Positions 42,784-51,747 of a stretch of DNA of 64,000 nt are shown piece by piece. A program made the position numbers and the translations under genes. The DNA comes from Lutimaribacter saemankumensis (GTDB taxonomy: Bacteria > Pseudomonadota > Alphaproteobacteria > Rhodobacterales > Rhodobacteraceae): contig NZ_FNEB01000009.1 in NCBI RefSeq assembly GCF_900100005.1, positions 109,668 to 173,667 of the forward strand. The letters run 5' to 3'. The notes below the pieces were generated by a model, which was given only the letters and a program-made list of their open reading frames with translations, made no database searches and was not told where the DNA came from. Every line of letters begins with the position of its first letter. The stretch's first letter is position 1.

Positions 42784-43773
42784 ATGACAACAGCAATCGC
42801 CTTTCGCAGGGTCTCGCGCCACTATGGCGAGGTGCGGGCAGTGGATGCCGTCGACCTCGAAGTGACCGAGGGCGAGTTCTTCGCGATGCTCGGCCCGTCC
42901 GGGTCGGGCAAGACGACATGCCTGCGGCTCGTGGCGGGCTTTGAACGCCCCACCGCGGGTGAGATCGAAATTTTCGGCCAGCCCTGCAGCAAGGTGCCGC
43001 CCTATCGCCGCCCGGTGAACACCGTCTTTCAGGACTACGCGCTGTTTCCGCATCTGAACGTGCGCGACAACGTGGCCTACGGCCTGATGATCGCGCGCGT
43101 CGGCAAGGCCGAACGCCATCGCGCGGCGGAACAGGCGTTGGAGATGGTGGCGCTGCCGGGCTATGCGGATCGCAAGCCCTCGGCCTTGTCGGGCGGGCAA
43201 CGACAACGCGTGGCGCTCGCGCGCGCGCTGGTAAACAAGCCAAAGGTGCTTTTGCTGGACGAACCGCTTGGGGCGCTCGACCTCAAACTGCGCGAACAGA
43301 TGCAGGTCGAACTCAAAAGCCTGCAGCGCCAACTCGGCATCACGTTCATCTTCGTGACGCATGATCAGGGCGAGGCGCTGTCGATGGCCGACCGCGTTGC
43401 CGTGTTCAACGAAGGCCGGATACAACAGGTCGGCCGCCCCGAGGATATCTACGACCGGCCGGAAACGCCGTTCGTCGCGGATTTCGTGGGCTCGTCGAAT
43501 GTTCTGCCCCCCGAGATCGTCGAGCGGCTGACAGGGCACCGGGCCCATGCCAGCCTGCGGCCCGAGGCGGTGCGCCTGCAACCCGGCGGGCATGATGCGC
43601 AGGTGGTCGAACTTGCCTTTCTCGGCGCGGTCACGCGCCTGACGTTGAAAATGGAGGGCCAGGCACTGACCGCCCTCGTGCCAAAGGGGCAGGCGCTGCC
43701 CGAAAAGGGAAGCACGGTGCAAATCGGTTGGGACAACGATGCGCTGCACCTGATGGGGTCGCGCGATGGCTGA
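42784..43773 (+). CDS. ydcT: YdcT-like ABC transporter ATP-binding protein
   Basis: The 329-residue ATPase has Walker A 'GPSGSGKTT', 'FQDYALFPHLNVRDN', signature '[15 protein letters not shown]', Walker B 'VLLLDEP', 'FVTHDQGEAL' and a C-terminal TOBE domain. The start is ATG 42784, 59 bases after the binding-protein gene. It overlaps the permease gene by 8 bases, so the operon is translationally coupled. Confidence 0.92.
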   Translation: MTTAIAFRRVSRHYGEVRAVDAVDLEVTEGEFFAMLGPSGSGKTTCLRLVAGFERPTAGEIEIFGQPCSKVPPYRRPVNTVFQDYALFPHLNVRDNVAYGLMIARVGKAERHRAAEQALEMVALPGYADRKPSALSGGQRQRVALARALVNKPKVLLLDEPLGALDLKLREQMQVELKSLQRQLGITFIFVTHDQGEALSMADRVAVFNEGRIQQVGRPEDIYDRPETPFVADFVGSSNVLPPEIVERLTGHRAHASLRPEAVRLQPGGHDAQVVELAFLGAVTRLTLKMEGQALTALVPKGQALPEKGSTVQIGWDNDALHLMGSRDG

Positions 43774-44710
43774 GACCGCAGCCCATCACCCGGCCCCGCG
43801 CGGCCCGGTAGACCGCTTGTCGGACCTTTTGTGGCGGCGTCAGGGTTTGCTGGTTCTTCTACTGATCCTGCCGCCCGCGCTTTGGCTGGGTGTCATCTAT
43901 CTCGGGTCGCTTTTCGCGCTTCTGGCGCAGAGCTTTTTCTCGATCGACGAGTTTTCCGGCCTCATCAACTATGAATTCACGCTACGCACCTATGGCGAGC
44001 TGTTCCGCGCGGCAAACCTCGACATCATCCTGCGCACGGTCCTGATGGCCGCCAGTGTCACCATCGCTGCGGCGGTCATCGGTTTTCCCGTGGCTTATTA
44101 CGCGGCGCGCTATGCGCGGGGCCGTTGGAAAGCCCTGTTTTACCTGGGTGTGATGCTGCCGCTGTGGTCCAGCTACCTCGTCAAGGTCTATTCCTGGAAG
44201 CTGATCCTGGCCAAGGAAGGCATCCTGAGCTGGCTGTTCGAAACCCTGCATCTGACCTGGTTGCTCGAGGCCTATCTTTCGCTTCCGGTCGTGGGGGGCA
44301 ATTCGCTGTCGGTCAGTTGGACCGGAACGTTCCTTGTCTTTCTCTACGTCTGGCTTCCCTTCATGATCCTGCCGATCCAGGCCGCGCTGGAACGCGTGCC
44401 GCCTTCGATGCTCGAAGCGTCGGGCGATCTGGGCGCACGCCCTGGCCAGACCTTTCGCCATGTTCTGCTGCCCCTGGCGCTTCCGGGGATCGTTGCGGGC
44501 TCGATCTTCACCTTTTCGCTGACCCTGGGCGACTACATCATCCCGCAGATCGTCGGCACATCGGCGCGCATGATCGGGCAGGCGGTATACCAGTTCCAGG
44601 GAACGGCCGGAAACATCCCGCTCGCTGCGGCCTTTGCGGTCGTGCCGATCGTGATCATGGGCGTCTATCTTTACGTCGCCAGACGCATGGGGGCTTTCGA
44701 TGCACTCTGA
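43766..44710 (+). CDS. ydcU: YdcU-like ABC transporter permease
   Basis: The 314-residue protein has six spans after a 35-residue cytoplasmic N-terminus, a large periplasmic loop and the EAA-type coupling motif '[20 protein letters not shown]', as in PotB/YdcU proteins. It overlaps both neighbours (8 and 11 bases) and forms the channel with the YdcV-like subunit. Confidence 0.92.
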   Translation: MAETAAHHPAPRGPVDRLSDLLWRRQGLLVLLLILPPALWLGVIYLGSLFALLAQSFFSIDEFSGLINYEFTLRTYGELFRAANLDIILRTVLMAASVTIAAAVIGFPVAYYAARYARGRWKALFYLGVMLPLWSSYLVKVYSWKLILAKEGILSWLFETLHLTWLLEAYLSLPVVGGNSLSVSWTGTFLVFLYVWLPFMILPIQAALERVPPSMLEASGDLGARPGQTFRHVLLPLALPGIVAGSIFTFSLTLGDYIIPQIVGTSARMIGQAVYQFQGTAGNIPLAAAFAVVPIVIMGVYLYVARRMGAFDAL

Positions 44711-45506
44711 TCGCGCGCCCCTGGGATTGAAGATCGCGGCCGCGGCCGGGCTGCTGTTCATGCACCTGCCGATCCTGCTGATTTTCGTCTACGCCTTCAC
44801 CACCGAGGACAAGAGCTATCAATGGCCACCTCCGGGCTACACGCTGAAATGGTTCGGCGTGACTTGGGCCCGCCCCGACGTGTGGGAGGCCCTGTCGCTG
44901 TCGCTGCGCGTGGCTGCCATTTCGACGCTTATCGCCCTTGTCCTCGGAACGCTTTGTGCCGCGGCCGTCGCGCGCACCCGGTTCTTCGGGCGCGAGACGA
45001 TATCCCTGCTTGTGATCCTGCCGATCGCGCTGCCGGGCATCATTACCGGCATATCCCTGCGCTCTGCGTTCAATCTCGGGGATATCCCCTTCAGTTTCTG
45101 GACCATCGTTCTTGGGCACGCCACCTTCTGCGTGGTCGTCGTCTACAACAACGCGGTCGCCCGGTTCCGCCGCACGAGCGGCAGCCTTGTCGAAGCGTCG
45201 ATGGACCTGGGCGCCAATGCGTTCCAGACGTTCCGCTTTGTCATCCTGCCCAACATCGCAACCGCACTGCTGGCTGGCGGGATGCTGGCCTTCGCGCTCA
45301 GCTTCGACGAGGTGATCGTGACGACCTTTACCGCCGGTCAGCAGCAGACCCTGCCGATCTGGATGCTGGAAGAGCTCGTGCGCCCGCGCCAGAGGCCCGT
45401 CACAAACGTGGTCGCGATGGTTGTGGTTCTGGTGACATTCCTGCCGATCCTCGGCGCCTATTACCTGACCCGCGGAACGGAATCCGTCGCTGGTCAGGGC
45501 AAGTAA
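44700..45506 (+). CDS. ydcV: YdcV-like ABC transporter permease
   Basis: The 268-residue protein has six spans and the coupling motif '[20 protein letters not shown]', followed by '[20 protein letters not shown]', the wording of PotC/YdcV permeases. ATG at 44700 lies inside the end of the previous permease gene. The dehydrogenase gene follows after 14 bases. Confidence 0.92.
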   Translation: MHSDRAPLGLKIAAAAGLLFMHLPILLIFVYAFTTEDKSYQWPPPGYTLKWFGVTWARPDVWEALSLSLRVAAISTLIALVLGTLCAAAVARTRFFGRETISLLVILPIALPGIITGISLRSAFNLGDIPFSFWTIVLGHATFCVVVVYNNAVARFRRTSGSLVEASMDLGANAFQTFRFVILPNIATALLAGGMLAFALSFDEVIVTTFTAGQQQTLPIWMLEELVRPRQRPVTNVVAMVVVLVTFLPILGAYYLTRGTESVAGQGK

Positions 45507-45520
45507 CAACAGGGAGATTC

Positions 45521-46948
45521 ATGATGGAAACCAACATGCTTATCGGCGGCGCCTTCGAGGCCGGAACGGATACCGAGGAAAACGTCCTGAACCCCCGCAC
45601 CGGCGAAGTGATCCTGAAGATGCCCGAGGCGGATCCCGGCCAGATCGACCGGGCGGTGATGGCCGCGCGGGCGGCCTTTCCGGCATGGTCGCGCACCACG
45701 CCCGCCGAACGTTCGGCCAAGCTGCTGGCCATTGCCGACGCTGTCGAGGCAAAGCTGGAAGACCTCGCCGCGCTCGAAGCGTTGAATTGCGGAAAACCCA
45801 TAAACGAAGTCCGCAACGAGGAAATCCCCGCCGTCGCGGATTGCTTCCGGTTCTTCGCCGGTGCGGTGCGCAACATGCACGGCCCTGTCGCCGGCAACTA
45901 CCTTGCCGGACACACCAGCATGGTCCGCCGCGATCCGATCGGTGTGGTCGCCTCGATCGCGCCGTGGAACTATCCGATCATGATGATGGCCTGGAAACTG
46001 GCCCCCGCCCTGGCCGGGGGCAACACCATCGTGATGAAACCGTCGGAACAGACGCCGCTTACCGCCTTGGCCTTTGCGCGCATCCTGTCCGATATCCTGC
46101 CCGAAGGCGTGGTGAACGTGATCGTGGGGCAGGGGGCGACCGTCGGCAGCACGCTGATCAATCACCCGCAGGTCGACATGATCTCGATCACCGGGGATGT
46201 GGCCACGGGCAAGAAGGTGCTGATGGCCGCCTCGAAAAGCGTGAAGCGGACGCATCTGGAGCTGGGCGGCAAGGCGCCGGTGATCGTGCTGGACGATGCC
46301 GATCTGGGGCGCGTGGTCGAAGGGTTGAAGGCGTTCAGCTTCTACAATGCCGGGCAGGACTGCACCGCGGCGTGCCGTGTGTATGCCGGTGCGGGTATCT
46401 ATGACCGGCTTGTCGCCGAACTGACGGACGCAGCAGCGAGCATCGTCTACGCGAATGCCGACGACACGGCAAACGAAATCCCGCCGCTGATCTCGCCCCG
46501 GCAGCGCGACCGTGTCGACAGTTTCGTGCAGCGCGCCGCCGAGCAGAAGCATATCGAGATTACCACAGGGGGCAGTCCGCATGACGGCAACGGGTTCTAC
46601 TATTGCCCGACCGTCGTCGCCGGCGCGCGCCAAACCGACGAGATCGTGCAGCGCGAAGTTTTCGGGCCTGTTGTATCGGTCACCCGCTTCACCGCGGACG
46701 ATCCGGTCGTCGACTGGGCCAATGACAGCCAATACGGCCTCGCGTCGTCGGTCTGGACGCAGGATATCGGCCGTGCGATGGAGATATCGGCCGGGCTGCA
46801 ATACGGTTGCACCTGGATCAACACGCATTTCATGCTGACAAACGAGATGCCGCATGGCGGGCTGAAGCAATCCGGCTATGGCAAGGACATGTCGATGTAT
46901 GCGCTGGAAGACTACACCGCCGTCCGGCACGTCATGATCGCGCACTGA
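45521..46948 (+). CDS. patD: Gamma-aminobutyraldehyde dehydrogenase
   Basis: The 475-residue ALDH closely follows E. coli PatD (YdcW): '[13 protein letters not shown]' with the catalytic Cys, '[18 protein letters not shown]' with the catalytic Glu, and the C-terminal '[20 protein letters not shown]' and '[20 protein letters not shown]'. It oxidises 4-aminobutanal from putrescine to GABA with NAD. ATG 45521 and ATG 45524 are both usable; the AGGGAG at 45511 fits either. As in enterobacteria it ends a ydcSTUV-type importer operon. Confidence 0.93.
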   Translation: MMETNMLIGGAFEAGTDTEENVLNPRTGEVILKMPEADPGQIDRAVMAARAAFPAWSRTTPAERSAKLLAIADAVEAKLEDLAALEALNCGKPINEVRNEEIPAVADCFRFFAGAVRNMHGPVAGNYLAGHTSMVRRDPIGVVASIAPWNYPIMMMAWKLAPALAGGNTIVMKPSEQTPLTALAFARILSDILPEGVVNVIVGQGATVGSTLINHPQVDMISITGDVATGKKVLMAASKSVKRTHLELGGKAPVIVLDDADLGRVVEGLKAFSFYNAGQDCTAACRVYAGAGIYDRLVAELTDAAASIVYANADDTANEIPPLISPRQRDRVDSFVQRAAEQKHIEITTGGSPHDGNGFYYCPTVVAGARQTDEIVQREVFGPVVSVTRFTADDPVVDWANDSQYGLASSVWTQDIGRAMEISAGLQYGCTWINTHFMLTNEMPHGGLKQSGYGKDMSMYALEDYTAVRHVMIAH

Positions 46949-47162
46949 ACAATGGTGGGCGGGCCAGGAAAACAGGAGCTGCGGCACCGGAACGCAGGCT
47001 TGGCGCAAGCGGTCGAACAGGCCGGAAACGCGCCCGCGCCCTGGCGTCGTGCGGCCCCGGGAAACCGCCTGCCGATGGCATCGCCGGGCGCGAAACGATT
47101 GATTTTTTGTCAGCTGGCTTCGATAGTCACTGCAAGGGCGCTTGGCAGAAAGGAAACATCCG

Positions 47163-48023
47163 ATGCGCTATGAACGACCGGAAACGATCGGGGATGCGAC
47201 GGCCCTGCTGGCCTCTGCAAAAGGCCGCGCCTTTGTGCTGGCTGGGGGGACGGACCTGCTTGTGCGCATGAAAAGCGACGCGTTCGAGGCCGATATGGTT
47301 GTCGACATCAAGGCGGTCGCCGGCATGTCCGACATCTCGGAAACGGCGGACGGGTTCGAAATCGGCGCCGCCGTCCCATGCGCCGCGCTTGGTGAACATG
47401 CCGGGCTCGTTGCCGCCTGGCCCGGTGTCGTCGAGGCCGCCAACCTGATCGGTTCGACGCAGATACAGGGCCGGTGCACGATGTCGGGCAACCTGTGCAA
47501 CGCATCGCCCGCAGCCGACAGCGTGCCGGCATTGGTCGCGGCAGGCGCGCGTGTGCGGATCGCCGGCCCCGATGGCACGCGGATTGTTCCGGTCGAGGAC
47601 GTGCCCCAAGCGCCGGGTAAGACGACCCTTAAGAAAGGCGAATTCATCGCCGCGATCCTGTTGCCGAAGCCCGCACAGCGGTCTGGGGATGCGTATCTCC
47701 GTTTTACGCCCCGCACTGAAATGGACATCGCCGTTGTCGGTGTCGGCGTGCAACTGGCGCTTGATGCAAAGGGCGTGGTCGAAACGGCACGGGTCGCCCT
47801 GGGTGCGGTCGGGCCAAAGGTCGTGCTGGCCGAACAGGCGGCAGACACGATCATCGGCACGGCGCTGGATGACGCGGCACTCGAAGCCCTTGCCGAGGCA
47901 TGCTCGGCAGCCAGCAACCCTATCGACGACAAGCGGGGCACGGCGGCGTTCCGCAAACATGTCGCTGGCGTGCTTGCACGGCGGGCGGCGAAAATCGCGT
48001 ATGAACGCGCAGGAGGTAAGTGA
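47163..48023 (+). CDS. Molybdenum hydroxylase FAD subunit (CoxM/XdhB-type)
   Basis: ATG at 47163 has AAAGGA upstream. The 286-residue protein has the FAD-binding motifs 'VLAGGTDLLVRMK' and 'TMSGNLCNASPAADSVPALV' of the medium subunit of CO-dehydrogenase/xanthine-dehydrogenase-type hydroxylases, then a CO-dehydrogenase flavoprotein C-terminal domain. It passes electrons from the iron-sulfur subunit to an acceptor. It overlaps the iron-sulfur gene by one base (TGATG). Confidence 0.9.
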   Translation: MRYERPETIGDATALLASAKGRAFVLAGGTDLLVRMKSDAFEADMVVDIKAVAGMSDISETADGFEIGAAVPCAALGEHAGLVAAWPGVVEAANLIGSTQIQGRCTMSGNLCNASPAADSVPALVAAGARVRIAGPDGTRIVPVEDVPQAPGKTTLKKGEFIAAILLPKPAQRSGDAYLRFTPRTEMDIAVVGVGVQLALDAKGVVETARVALGAVGPKVVLAEQAADTIIGTALDDAALEALAEACSAASNPIDDKRGTAAFRKHVAGVLARRAAKIAYERAGGK

Positions 48024-48505
48024 TGGCTTCGGTGTCTGTCTCGACGACCTTGAATACGGATGAGGTCGAATTTCTCTGCCAGGCGGATGAAACCCTGCTT
48101 GACGTGTTGCGCAACCGCCTTGGCCTGATGGGCGCGAAAGAAGGCTGCGGCACGGGCGATTGCGGTGCCTGCAGCGTCATCATGGACGGTCGGGTCGTGT
48201 GTTCCTGCCTGGTGCTGGGGGCCGAGGCCCAGGGCAAGACGATCGAAACCATCGAAGGCATGGCGCAGGGGAGCGAACTGCATCCTCTGCAAAAGAAATT
48301 CATCGAACACGCCGCGCTTCAATGCGGTGTATGCACGCCCGGTTTCCTGATGGCGGCCAAGGCGCTTCTGGATGCGAACCCGTCGCCCACCGAGGAAGAG
48401 ATCAGGTTCTGGCTGGCCGGAAACCTGTGCCGGTGCACCGGGTATGACAAGATCGTGCGCGCGGTCGCGGATGCGGCGGCGGAAATGAGAGGGGAAGCGT
48501 CATGA
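48023..48505 (+). CDS. Molybdenum hydroxylase [2Fe-2S] subunit (CoxS-type)
   Basis: An AGGAGG (48011-48016) favours the ATG at 48023. The 160-residue protein has the ferredoxin-like cluster 'KEGCGTGDCGACSV...C' and the helical cluster 'QCGVCTPGFLMAAKALL' with 'WLAGNLCRCTGYDKIV'. All eight Cys are in place. It carries electrons from the molybdenum centre to FAD. It ends inside the start of the large subunit gene (ATGA). Confidence 0.93.
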   Translation: MASVSVSTTLNTDEVEFLCQADETLLDVLRNRLGLMGAKEGCGTGDCGACSVIMDGRVVCSCLVLGAEAQGKTIETIEGMAQGSELHPLQKKFIEHAALQCGVCTPGFLMAAKALLDANPSPTEEEIRFWLAGNLCRCTGYDKIVRAVADAAAEMRGEAS

Positions 48506-50766
48506 GCTTTGATGCCGAATTTCGAAACCAGCAGTTCAAGTCTGTCGGTTCCCGTCCGCTGCGGCCCGATGGCATCGACAAGGTCACCGGGCGCGCGCGC
48601 TATGGTGCGGATTTCAACATGCCGGGTCAGTTGGTCGGGCGCGTATTGCGCAGCCCGCATGCCCATGCGCGGATCGTCAGGATCGACACATCCCGCGCCG
48701 AAGCGGTCAAAGGCGTCAAGGCGGTCGTCACCGCTGCCGACCTGCCCGACCTGACGAACGGCGATGCAGAGCTTTTGCACATTCTCGACAACTGCATGGC
48801 GCGAACCAAGGCTCTCTACGATGGCCACGCTGTCGCAGCGGTGGCCGCCATCGACGCAAAGGCCGCCCGCGAAGCGCTGAAACTGATCGAGATCGAATAC
48901 GAAGTCCTGCCGCATGTCGTCGATGTCGATGCGGCCGCGCAATCCGATGCACCGCTGATCGATGAGACCCTTTTCACCGGCGGGGTCGAACCGAAGCCCG
49001 CAAAACCGTCGAACGTGGCGAACCGTTCCGAATTCGGGCACGGGGATGTCGACGCGGGTTTTGCACAGGCCGACGTGATCGTCGAGCGCAGCTTCCGGAC
49101 CGAACAGGCGCATCAGGGCTATATCGAGCCGCATGCCTGCGTCGCAAGCTGCAACCCCGATGGCACGGCCGATATGTGGGTGTGCACCCAGGGTCATTTC
49201 GTCTATCGCCAGATTTGCGCCGACCTGCTGGGGCTGGAGGTGTCCAAGCTGCGCGTCACCTCGTCCGAGATCGGTGGCGGTTTCGGCGGCAAGACCCACG
49301 TCTGGGCCGAACCCGTGGCGCTGGCGCTGTCGCGCAAGGCCGGGCGGCCGGTCAAGCTGGTGATGTCGCGCGACGAGGTGTTCCGCGCCTCGGGCCCGAC
49401 CAGCGCGACATCGATCGACGTCAAGATCGGCGCGCGCAAGGACGGCACGATCACGGCGGCCGTCGCGCATCTGCGGTACACCAATGGCCCCTATCCGGGC
49501 ATGTGGGCGGAGCTGGGTGCGATGACGTCCTTTGCCTGCTACGACCTCGAGAACGTCAAGACGGTCGGGTACGAGGTGCTGGTGAACCGGCCCAAGGTCG
49601 CAGCCTACCGTGCGCCATCCGCGCCGATGGCCGCTTTCGCCGTGGAAAGCGCGATTGACGAGCTGGCCGGCAAGATCGGCATGGACCCTGTCGCCTTCCG
49701 TATCCGCAACGCCGCCAAGGAGGGGACGAAATCCAGCTACGGGCCGGTATATGGCCCGATCGGAATCGGCCCGACGCTTGAAGCGGCACAATCGCATCCG
49801 CATATGAGCGCACCGCTGGGTCCGAACCAGGGCCGCGGCATGGCATGCGGTTTCTGGTTCAACTTCGGCGGCCAGACCTGCACCGACCTGAACGTCAACG
49901 CGGACGGAACCGTGACGCTTGCCGTGGGAACCGTCGATGTGGGCGGGTCGCGCGCATCGCTGTCGCTGATCGCAGCCGAAGAGCTGGGCATCGCCTATGA
50001 CGATGTCAAAGCGGTCGTCGCGGATACGGCAACTCTGGGCTACAACGACATGACCGATGGCAGCCGTGGGACGTTCTCGTCCTCGATGGCGACGATCTCG
50101 GCGGCGCGCAACGCCATCGACGTCATGCGCCACAGGGCGGCGCTGACATGGGATATCCCGGTCGAAGACGTGGTCTGGGAAGACGGCCATGCCAAGGCGC
50201 GCGGTGAAAACTACGGCAATCTCGCGCCGCTGTCGGTCAAGGACATCGCGGCGGAGTCCGGCAAGACCGGCGGGCCGATTGCCGGGCACAGCGAATTGGT
50301 CGCCGATGGCGCGGGCGTGTCCTTTGCGACGCATATCTGCGATGTCGAAGTGGACCCGGAAACGGGTGCCACCCGCATCATCCGCTACACCGTGATCCAG
50401 GACGCGGGCAAGGCGGTGCATCCTTCCTATGTCGAAGGGCAGTATCAGGGCGGGGCCGCACAGGGCATCGGATGGGCCTTGAACGAGGAATATATCTATG
50501 GCGAGGACGGGCGCCTGCAGAACCCCGGTTTCCTCGATTACCGTATTCCCGTCTGTTCCGATCTTCCGATGATCGACACGCAGATACTGGAGATTCCCAA
50601 CCCCAACCATCCGTATGGCGTGCGCGGGGTGGGCGAAACGTCGATCGTGCCGCCGCTTGCGGCGATCGGCAACGCGATCTCGAACGCGGTGGGTGTGCGG
50701 ATGTCCCATATCCCGATGTCGCCGCCGCGCATCCGCGCCGCGCTGGACGGAGGGGCCGGTTCCTGA
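48502..50766 (+). CDS. Molybdenum hydroxylase large subunit (CoxL/XdhA-type)
   Basis: The 754-residue protein has the molybdopterin-cytosine-dinucleotide motifs of the family: 'GGGFGGKTHVWAEPVALAL', 'AYRAPSAPMAAFAVESAIDE' and the catalytic Glu in 'GVRGVGETSIVPPLAAIGN'. The active-site loop is neither the AYxCSFR of true CO dehydrogenase nor XDH-like. 'AYRAPSAP' is closest to the AYRAPGAP form of hydroxybenzoyl-CoA reductase-type and related enzymes, with Ser for Gly. It should hydroxylate (or reduce) a heterocyclic or aromatic compound; the substrate is unknown. Confidence 0.9.
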   Translation: MSFDAEFRNQQFKSVGSRPLRPDGIDKVTGRARYGADFNMPGQLVGRVLRSPHAHARIVRIDTSRAEAVKGVKAVVTAADLPDLTNGDAELLHILDNCMARTKALYDGHAVAAVAAIDAKAAREALKLIEIEYEVLPHVVDVDAAAQSDAPLIDETLFTGGVEPKPAKPSNVANRSEFGHGDVDAGFAQADVIVERSFRTEQAHQGYIEPHACVASCNPDGTADMWVCTQGHFVYRQICADLLGLEVSKLRVTSSEIGGGFGGKTHVWAEPVALALSRKAGRPVKLVMSRDEVFRASGPTSATSIDVKIGARKDGTITAAVAHLRYTNGPYPGMWAELGAMTSFACYDLENVKTVGYEVLVNRPKVAAYRAPSAPMAAFAVESAIDELAGKIGMDPVAFRIRNAAKEGTKSSYGPVYGPIGIGPTLEAAQSHPHMSAPLGPNQGRGMACGFWFNFGGQTCTDLNVNADGTVTLAVGTVDVGGSRASLSLIAAEELGIAYDDVKAVVADTATLGYNDMTDGSRGTFSSSMATISAARNAIDVMRHRAALTWDIPVEDVVWEDGHAKARGENYGNLAPLSVKDIAAESGKTGGPIAGHSELVADGAGVSFATHICDVEVDPETGATRIIRYTVIQDAGKAVHPSYVEGQYQGGAAQGIGWALNEEYIYGEDGRLQNPGFLDYRIPVCSDLPMIDTQILEIPNPNHPYGVRGVGETSIVPPLAAIGNAISNAVGVRMSHIPMSPPRIRAALDGGAGS

Positions 50767-51011
50767 TGGTCGAGGTGACGCTATGGGGCGGTCTCGTGCC
50801 CCTGGCCGAAAACCAGAAAACGATCACGGTCGAGGCCGGGACGGTTCGCGAATTGCTGCGCAAGCTGCAGGAGCGCTATCCCGGCCTGAAGTCGGCAATT
50901 GAAAACGACGTCGCGGTGGTCGTCGATGGTGTCGTCTACCGCGATGACCGGTCAAAGGAACTTGCCGCAGATGCCGAGGTTTTCCTGATGCGCCGGCTTG
51001 CGGGCGGATAA
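50766..51011 (+). CDS. MoaD/ThiS-like sulfur-carrier protein
   Basis: ATG at 50766 shares one base with the preceding stop. The 81-residue beta-grasp protein starts 'MVEVTLWGGL' and ends in the free 'RLAGG', the double glycine needed for thiocarboxylation. 'VEAGTVRELLRKLQERYPGL' is typical of MoaD. Lying directly behind the molybdenum hydroxylase genes, it may be a dedicated supplier of molybdopterin sulfur or a duplicate of the housekeeping MoaD. Confidence 0.82.
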   Translation: MVEVTLWGGLVPLAENQKTITVEAGTVRELLRKLQERYPGLKSAIENDVAVVVDGVVYRDDRSKELAADAEVFLMRRLAGG

Positions 51012-51031
51012 CGTCCGACAAGACCTGCGTC

Positions 51032-51625
51032 CTAGGCGCCCGCCCCCGGAACGCAGACCACAAGGATGCGCGCATCGCGGTCGCCGCCGGACGCATAGAG
51101 ATGGCCGACCGCGCTATCGAAATAGATGCTGTCCCCGGCCTTCAGGCACACGGGGTCGCGGTCTTCGACGAACACCGTCACCTCGCCTTCCATGACGATC
51201 AGGAATTCCTGGCCGGGATGGCGCACGAAATCTTCGAAATCCACGAATTCACGCGCCTTGAGCGATCCCATCATGGGGGTCATCGCCTTGTTCCACAGAT
51301 CGGGGAACAGCATTTCGTAGACGTAGTTCTTGGTTTCCTGGCGCTTGAATTCGCCCTTGCGCGCCACGGCAAAGCTGCCGGGCTCAAAGCTTTGGCCGTC
51401 GGCGTTGAAAAACGCCGCAAGATCGACATCGAGCCCCCGGGCAAGCTGCGACAGCCGGTCGTAAGTCAGCGAGATCACCCCGCGTTCCGCTTTCGAGATC
51501 GTCGAAATCGCAAGACCCGAACGTTCGGCCACCTCGGCAAGCGTCCAGCCGCGGTCGCCGCGCAGCTGCCGCAGGCGCTTGCCAAAACTGGTGCGTGGAT
51601 TCGGGGCATCTTTCGCGTCTGTCAT
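51032..51625 (-). CDS. XRE-cupin transcriptional regulator
   Basis: The 197-residue protein has an XRE helix-turn-helix (residues about 14-70; 'RLRQLRGDRGWTLAEVAERS', 'GLAISTISKAERG') and a C-terminal cupin barrel ('HPGQEFLIVMEGEVTVFVED', 'LKAGDSIYFDSAVGHLYASG'). Such PuuR/SutR-type regulators sense small amines, amino acids or sulfur compounds in the cupin and repress a neighbouring catabolic operon. It is divergent from the FAD-oxidoreductase operon, and the gap holds a tandem palindromic operator. Confidence 0.92.
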   Translation of the reverse strand: MTDAKDAPNPRTSFGKRLRQLRGDRGWTLAEVAERSGLAISTISKAERGVISLTYDRLSQLARGLDVDLAAFFNADGQSFEPGSFAVARKGEFKRQETKNYVYEMLFPDLWNKAMTPMMGSLKAREFVDFEDFVRHPGQEFLIVMEGEVTVFVEDRDPVCLKAGDSIYFDSAVGHLYASGGDRDARILVVCVPGAGA

Positions 51626-51664
51626 TGTGCGACTTTACGTGCATCTGCCCGTGTCTCCAAGAAA

Positions 51665-51702
51665 TTTTCCGATTGGAAAAAAGTGTTTTTCCGATTGGAA
51701 AA
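51665..51702. promoter_or_regulatory. Tandem palindromic operator between XRE-cupin regulator and operon
   Basis: The 16-base palindrome TTTTCC-GATT-GGAAAA occurs twice, identically, at 51665-51680 and 51687-51702. The centres are 22 bases apart, about two helical turns. The repeat lies 40 bases from the regulator's start codon and 45 bases from the oxidoreductase ATG, so one bound repressor complex could cover both promoters. The binding protein is inferred to be the adjacent XRE-cupin regulator. Confidence 0.7.
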
Positions 51703-51747
51703 TCGGTGCTACGCTTTTTGAAAGGGAATGGCTCAGGGACGGTATTC

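Noticed and set aside
44822..45520. Long N-terminal extension of the aldehyde dehydrogenase
   Set aside because: It lies antiparallel in composition and out of frame over the permease gene. The family start is at 45521, with AGGGAG upstream and normal length.
48319..50709. Very long open frame (796 codons) on the minus strand
   Set aside because: It lies exactly opposite the molybdenum hydroxylase large subunit and results from strong GC bias at codon third positions. The product is His/Arg/Asp-rich with no domain.
48502..50766. True aerobic CO dehydrogenase
   Set aside because: The AYxCSFR active-site loop is absent. The loop reads AYRAPSAP, so only the family and not the CO reaction is supported.
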